From assembly GCA_027625915.1 (NCBI GenBank), contig JANTQA010000036.1, positions 1,979,501-2,043,500 on the forward strand: 64,000 bases of DNA, written 5' to 3'. The DNA comes from Anaeramoeba flamelloides (taxonomy: Eukaryota; Metamonada; Anaeramoebidae). Positions 59,101-64,000 of this stretch are shown one piece after another (positions within the stretch are counted from its first letter, which is position 1; each line of letters opens with the position of its first letter). The notes beneath the pieces were generated by a model that had not been told where the DNA came from, searched no databases, and worked only from the letters and a program-made list of their open reading frames with translations. A program made the position numbers and the translations under genes.

Positions 59101-59559
59101 TCTTCAAATTCTTGCCATGAAGCAGGATATGATGCTTACATGACTGGCTTTATTCTATTAAAACTGTTACAAGTTATTAAACCCAATTTCAATTTTAATA
59201 TAAAAGAGGAATTACTTTTAGAATATAAAAATACAATTAACCTCATTAATTGTGATTACAAACTTATAAATTTAGAATCCGACGAAGAAGTGATTAGAAA
59301 TCTTGATGCAAAATTCCATATTTCAAATTTACCTAAAAATTGGAGAAATAAGGATATTAGAAAAGAATTCCAAATAGAAGGTATTCACACAAAACCAAGA
59401 TTTTTATCCAAAAATTCAGTTATATTAACAATAGCCAAAGAAAAAGACAAAAATATATTTATTGAAAATTTTATCAAGAAGAAAAACAATCAAAATGCTA
59501 CATATGTCATTAAATATTTTAAAGCATATTTACAAGAATGTATTGATTTTTTTAATTAA
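56126..59559 (+). CDS. PARN: Poly(A)-specific ribonuclease PARN
   Basis: Exons 56126-56653 and 58519-59559 give 522 residues. The join, in phase at IPIERLN|EEQKKEF, matches the family layout where the nuclease domain is interrupted by an R3H-like insert (about 190-245). PARN is a DEDD-type 3'-5' exonuclease that removes poly(A) tails from mRNA and trims small RNAs. All catalytic residues are visible: D28 and E30 (VAVDTEMTG), D290 (GHNCFLDVFH), H376 and D381 (CHEAGYDAY). Numbering is nearly that of human PARN. The RNA-binding RRM-like end is present (HISNLPKNWRNKDIRKEF). It is shorter than human PARN (639), lacking most of the long tail. The donor GTTTGT is weak, the acceptor TTAATAG ordinary. 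ATG 56126 is the only sensible start. Confidence 0.95.
56654..58518 (+). other. PARN intron
   Basis: A 1865-base intron interrupting the nuclease coding region. It is AT-rich with a short ATACA repeat near 57030 and no recognised element or extra exon. Its donor GTTTGTTTTT departs from the GTAA form seen in the other introns here. Confidence 0.75.
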
Positions 59560-60432
59560 TTTTTACCTTCATTGCTATATATGTTGATTCAAGAATTTGC
59601 CAAATGGCGTTTATAGATTATTTATAAGAATATCTCTTCTTAAAATTACAGAAATTTATAATAATATAAATCTACAACATATATATCCTTAACATGTTTC
59701 TATTTTAATATTATTATAAATTTATATGTAATCCCAAAAATAAAACTATGAAAATATACATAAAATATTTTATGCTTATTTTTATCAAATTTTTTTTTTT
59801 CATTTTTATTTTAAAAAACTAAACTATTCCCCTTAATTATGAACATACTCTAAAAATGTTAAAATGTTTCAAATATTAATTCTTTTTATGTTTTCATAGA
59901 GAGAGAGATAGATTTGGGATAATATTTATGTTTTATTGCTTGTTTAATCATAGTCTTTTCCATACTTGCAAATGAATTTAAAATTAATTAATATCCCTTA
60001 AAATCAAAAAAACGAATTTATTGGATGATTGGGTGTGTAATTTCATGAAACAGTGTTAAACTTGGAAAAAAAAAAATCTAATTTTTCGAACTGAAAAGAT
60101 TGGAAAAAATATACCTTTTATAATTTCAAATATTTTCAAAAAGATTGATTTTTTCGGTTTAAGGGATTAGTGATTACAATAGTTTAATCTATAATCAAAG
60201 TATGTTGTAATTGGGTATAAATGATATCAGTGCTGTATGACTCAAATAGCCCTAAAAAATCTATTATAAATCTTATTACACAACAAATTATTTCATTTTT
60301 TACTAATGATTACAAGTAAAATATTGGAATTTTGAAATTTTTTTTTTAATTCCTTTTCATAATCTAAAAAATAGGAAATTGAAATATTGGTATTCCAGTA
60401 TTTAAAATTGTATATTTAGAACTTCTAAAAGT

Positions 60433-60436
<4 letters not shown>

Positions 60437-60468
<32 letters not shown>
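60437..60468. repeat. TA microsatellite
   Basis: About 16 uninterrupted TA units. Confidence 0.9.
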
Positions 60469-60472
<4 letters not shown>

Positions 60473-61621
60473 CAAAGATTAACTCAAGAATCATCAACAT
60501 GAAAAATCCAAAGATTAATTATATTACTGTTTCCCTTTTATAAAGATAATTGTAAATTCCATATATTTCCAAAATATTACCAATATAAAGAAAACATTTA
60601 TCAAAATAAATTATTTATGAATTATTTAATATTTTAAAATAATTTGTTATTTTTTGGATAACTAATCTAGATTTAACAATAAATTTAAGAAAGATATTTT
60701 GAAAATTTGAAGTATAAATATGGATAATTCAACCTTTAATTTCTTACATAGTTTATATTTTTTTCTGAAACTGTTGGTATTTTTATTAATAACATAGATA
60801 ATTTTTAATTAGATCGAGATCAACAAATATTATTACATTACTCATCGATTATTTAGAGATATTTAAAGCCTGAAACACTAATGTTACTATACCCAATTTT
60901 AAGTTACTTCAATCTTAAACTTTCAAATTGTTATAAGTTCATCACATAACCAAGATAAACTTACTATTGTTTCAAATAGAAAAAAAAAATAAAAATCAAT
61001 TTTTAATTTAAAGGTAAAATGGAAAATTTCTATTTGATAGTAAAATTCTATGTTTTCAAGTCCGTAATACATGTAATGATAACGGGTATTTTGTTAAACT
61101 CAATAAAATTTGAATGTAATGGTGTATACAATAAGTTTTAAAATTAACCTTTGATAATCAATTATTTATTCTGGTTCAAATAATGTACTACCTTTTTGTT
61201 GAATAAATTAATTTACAGAATCAATCCACAATTTGAAATTAAAATAATTTCCCAAGAGTCAGATTCTTATCTATAGATGATTACAATGTTTGAAATTCAT
61301 GATTTCTCAAAATAAATTATCAAAATTAAGAACTTTTATAAACATAATATTATAATCCTATTTTATTAATTATTAAAAAAATTGAGAAACTAGATAATAA
61401 TTATTATATACCAAACTGTGTTAGAAATGGATTTTTAATTTAATGATTTTTTCAATAAATTATATTTTAAAAAACATCACTAACTAGAAATTACAAATAA
61501 AAAAAAAATATTTACTATTTAAGAAAAACTATAGATGAAATCTGAATCATAATTCAAGTTTCAATTATTATTAACCTCCAATAACTGACAATTTTAATTT
61601 TTTTTTTAAAAAAATACCACC

Positions 61622-61811
61622 AGTTCCACTTTTAAGACATAAACCATCAACAAAAATTTAAGGTACAATAAAAATTTCAAATTAATACACAAAATTTGGA
61701 ATTTTTTTAAACAAAAATTATTTTGATAGAATTTGAATTTTGTGCCTTAAATTGAGATTTTTATTATGTCTTAAATTTCGTTGAACGTTTGTGTTTTAAA
61801 AATGGAACTAA
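61622..61811. mobile_element. Short hairpin MITE with ~80-base arms
   Basis: The left arm AGTTCCACTTTTAAGACATA and the complement of the right arm AGTTCCATTTTTAAAACACA are alike and stay alike for about 80 bases (AATTTAAGRYACAATAAAAAT, then CACAAAATT). Only about 30 bases form the loop. No convincing target duplication was found. No other copy was noticed in the window. Confidence 0.65.
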
Positions 61812-62544
61812 CTGTAAAACCAAAAACAATAATAGGGAAATAACAATTTTTGAAATGATTTTTTATAATGAAAATCAATACAAAATAATTTTTATTGTTG
61901 TAAAGTGTTAAAATGTTATTATAATAATATTTAAATTCAGGAAATATAATGCACTTTTCAATATTTACTCTATTTTTATTTATAAAATCATATTTATATT
62001 AATGTAAGAGTGTTAGTCATTGTGCAATCGGTTAAGTCAAATTGACCATTTCATAATTAATTCTAAATTACATTTCCCATTTCAGATCGAATGGTTTTTA
62101 GGTAAACAGTAAATTTTTTATGTGTAATATTTGGCATTTTAAATCTTTGTACTAAAAAAAAAAGTGATGTTACTCAAAAAAATTCAATAAAATACATTAT
62201 AAATTATTTTTTTTTGGGCATTATTGATAAAAAGTTTATATTTTTTTCAATTGAACCTTTCACCAAAACTTAACCAAGCCTTAACACTAAAAAATAAATT
62301 ATAAACACAGAAACGAACTATAATAACAAAATTAAAAAAGATAGGAAATCTCAAAAAACAATTTAAACCAATTTAATATTATTATTAATTAGAAAAATAA
62401 CTGATGCAAAATATATGTTGATATATAACACAAAGTTATAAAATATTATCTTTTTATTCCTACAATTCTAATTATGTGTAGTGTATTTTATTATATTTTT
62501 ATATAAAAGATGATTATTTAAATAAACATAATTTATAAACCCAA

Positions 62545-63070
62545 TTCCAAAAATTTTGACACACCCAAAATCAAAAATAGGCAAAAAAACCCAATTTAAT
62601 GTATTTTTCCAAACCTAATATAAAATAACATTTAAGTTGCCAAGTATTAATGTTTTAATAAGTAATCATTTTAATCCAAATGAAATAAAAAAATATAAAA
62701 CTCAAAAAAAAAAAATTAGTGTGTCCAAAACAATGAAACAAGCTGAACAAAAAAAAAAACGTATTGACAAATTTGTTAAAATTTCACCAACGATTGTTGA
62801 TCGATCAAATGATAAGATACCATTAACCAATCGCATGTTATTTTTCAATTAAACAAATCAACACTAACCTTCTATCAACCATCGAAAAAAAAATTTCAGA
62901 TCAAACGAAACAGATTACGTAACTACAGATAAGGAAATGAAAACAAAACAGAAAAAGACAAAAAATGAAATAGTTTATATAATCAAAATTATTTCCAGAT
63001 TGAATTTAAAGTTCAGTACTGATGTTCTATCCACTGTTTAAACCCTGTCCAAAATTTTGGAATAAAATTT
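62545..63070. mobile_element. Possible mariner-like termini
   Basis: ATTCCAAAAATTTTGACACAC near 62547 and CTGTCCAAAATTTTGGAAT near 63042 are inverted relatives and resemble common Tc1/mariner ends. Their orientation suggests the right end of one copy and the left end of another rather than one intact element. A frame between them (62637-62852) is Lys-rich and unrecognised. Confidence 0.3.
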
Positions 63071-63415
63071 AGGTCCATATTTAATATAACTAAAGGATAT
63101 GCTTATTTTTTTTTATTTAATTGGCGAAAAAGTTAAAGTTTAAAAACCAAAATAATGTTTCCAGTACAAATATTAACCCACCATAATCAGTTAATGACTC
63201 ATTATTATTATTGATAACACTCGAAACGAAAATATATATTGATTATTTGATAAATTTTATACATATTATCATAAATACTTTTTTGTTCATATTCATTTAC
63301 AATAAAACTAATTTATTTTCAAAAAGTAATCTTCACTAATTATATATTTATATTATTTTGTTTATTTTTTGTACTTTTTATCATTGCTATGTTATGTTTA
63401 GCAGTTTATTAGGGG

Positions 63416-63811
63416 ATGAGAAAGTTGATTAATAGTGGTTTTTTGAAAATTTTCGAAAAAAATATTTATCCAAAATTTATCAATCGTGCAAGTAATGATA
63501 TACATAATCATTATTTTTCAAAATTTTTTAACTTACTTTATTATGCAAATGGGAGTTATTTTGTTTTTTTATCCCAGATTCATCTCAAAAAAATATTTTC
63601 AATTTTTAGGATCGAAACGATATTTTCATTTTTTGAGATCAGATTCATAGTTTCTAATTTCATCATTTTTTCTTCTTCTTTAGTAAAATATTTTTTTTTC
63701 ACTTTCATTTTTTTTAATTCTTTTCAACTTTTTTTAAAAGATTTTTTCTTTTTCTTTTTTGATACTTTTTTTTGCAAAAGATCATTTTGGAAAGAAAAAA
63801 AGATCCTTTAA
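63416..63811 (+). other. Unassigned ATG-started frame, 131 codons
   Basis: The first 50 codons (MRKLINSGFLKIFEKN and on) are less biased than their surroundings; the rest is Phe- and Lys-rich, as random AT-rich sequence would give. No family is recognised. It could be a first exon of a gene running off the window, or chance. Confidence 0.2.
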
Positions 63812-64000
63812 AATTTCAATAAACATGATAAAATTTGAGGACATTGTAATGTCTTTTAAAATGAATTTAATTATTGGTAAAAAATCTCGTCTGTTAAATT
63901 TTTTTCAATAAAAGTTCAGTAATAAAAAATCGGTAATGGTCATTTCAAAAATTGTTGTTAACTTTTTTTTAGTTTTTGGCTTTTTTTTTTAATTTTTACA

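Larger units (their letters stand above)
59560..64000. other. Right-edge spacer downstream of PARN
   Basis: No gene could be supported. It holds a TA microsatellite (60437-60468), a hairpin MITE (61622-61811), terminus-like sequences of a Tc1/mariner element (62545-63070) and one ATG-started frame near the window edge (63416-63811). Confidence 0.55.

Noticed and set aside
1-64000. tRNA, rRNA and CRISPR arrays
   Set aside because: No tRNA B-box context, ribosomal RNA signature or regularly spaced short repeat was found on either strand by reading; a covariance-model search would be decisive.

Overview
The window is nuclear DNA from a microbial eukaryote. It is extremely AT-rich, uses TAA stops with the standard code, has GT-AG introns and T- or A-rich leaders before start codons, and carries typical eukaryotic genes (eL37, PWP1, PARN, bZIP). 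Saposin-B repeats, a CARMIL-like LRR protein and a bacterial-type SBBP propeller on a receptor kinase suggest a free-living amoeboid protist. Anaeramoeba is my best guess, from gene content and base composition only; a dictyostelid looks less likely because the intergenic spacers and introns are long. That assignment is inference.

Seven genes are supported. From left to right they are: eL37 (+, 3245-3788); a 1484-residue receptor-like kinase in three exons (-, 8134-19598); a secreted protein with four saposin-B domains (+, 26489-27763); a small bZIP factor (-, 37283-37720); an 821-residue PH-like plus LRR protein of CARMIL type in two exons (+, 41084-47927); PWP1, a nucleolar WD40 protein (-, 53121-54692); and the deadenylase PARN in two exons (+, 56126-59559). 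Every splice junction was joined by hand: reading phase is kept, and the joined codons restore a family motif in eL37, the receptor and PARN. PWP1 and PARN diverge from a 1.4 kb spacer. Otherwise the genes are unrelated neighbours (ribosome biogenesis, mRNA turnover, signalling, secretion, actin-type scaffolding), not an operon or cluster.

The rest, well over two thirds of the window, is spacer and four long introns (1.9-4.4 kb) filled with old repeats. I recognise a decayed LINE reverse transcriptase inside receptor intron 2 and a second LINE 3' fragment near 29.6-29.95 kb. There are also several non-autonomous inverted-repeat elements: a pair related to a TTA-flanked MITE; a TTAA-flanked 180 bp pair; an AAGGACTAC-ended pair; a four-copy GTCAAAG-ended family; a CCGGACATGA-ended element; and a ~1 kb foldback. 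Two regions are nested: 28.3-30.2 kb is an element within an element several layers deep, and at 32.5-33.4 kb a TTAA element sits at the centre of a palindrome. No tRNA, rRNA or CRISPR array was seen.

The most interesting gene is the receptor. It joins a predicted extracellular SBBP beta-propeller, GCC2/GCC3-type cysteine-rich modules, three FN3 domains, one membrane span and a divergent cytoplasmic kinase in one chain.
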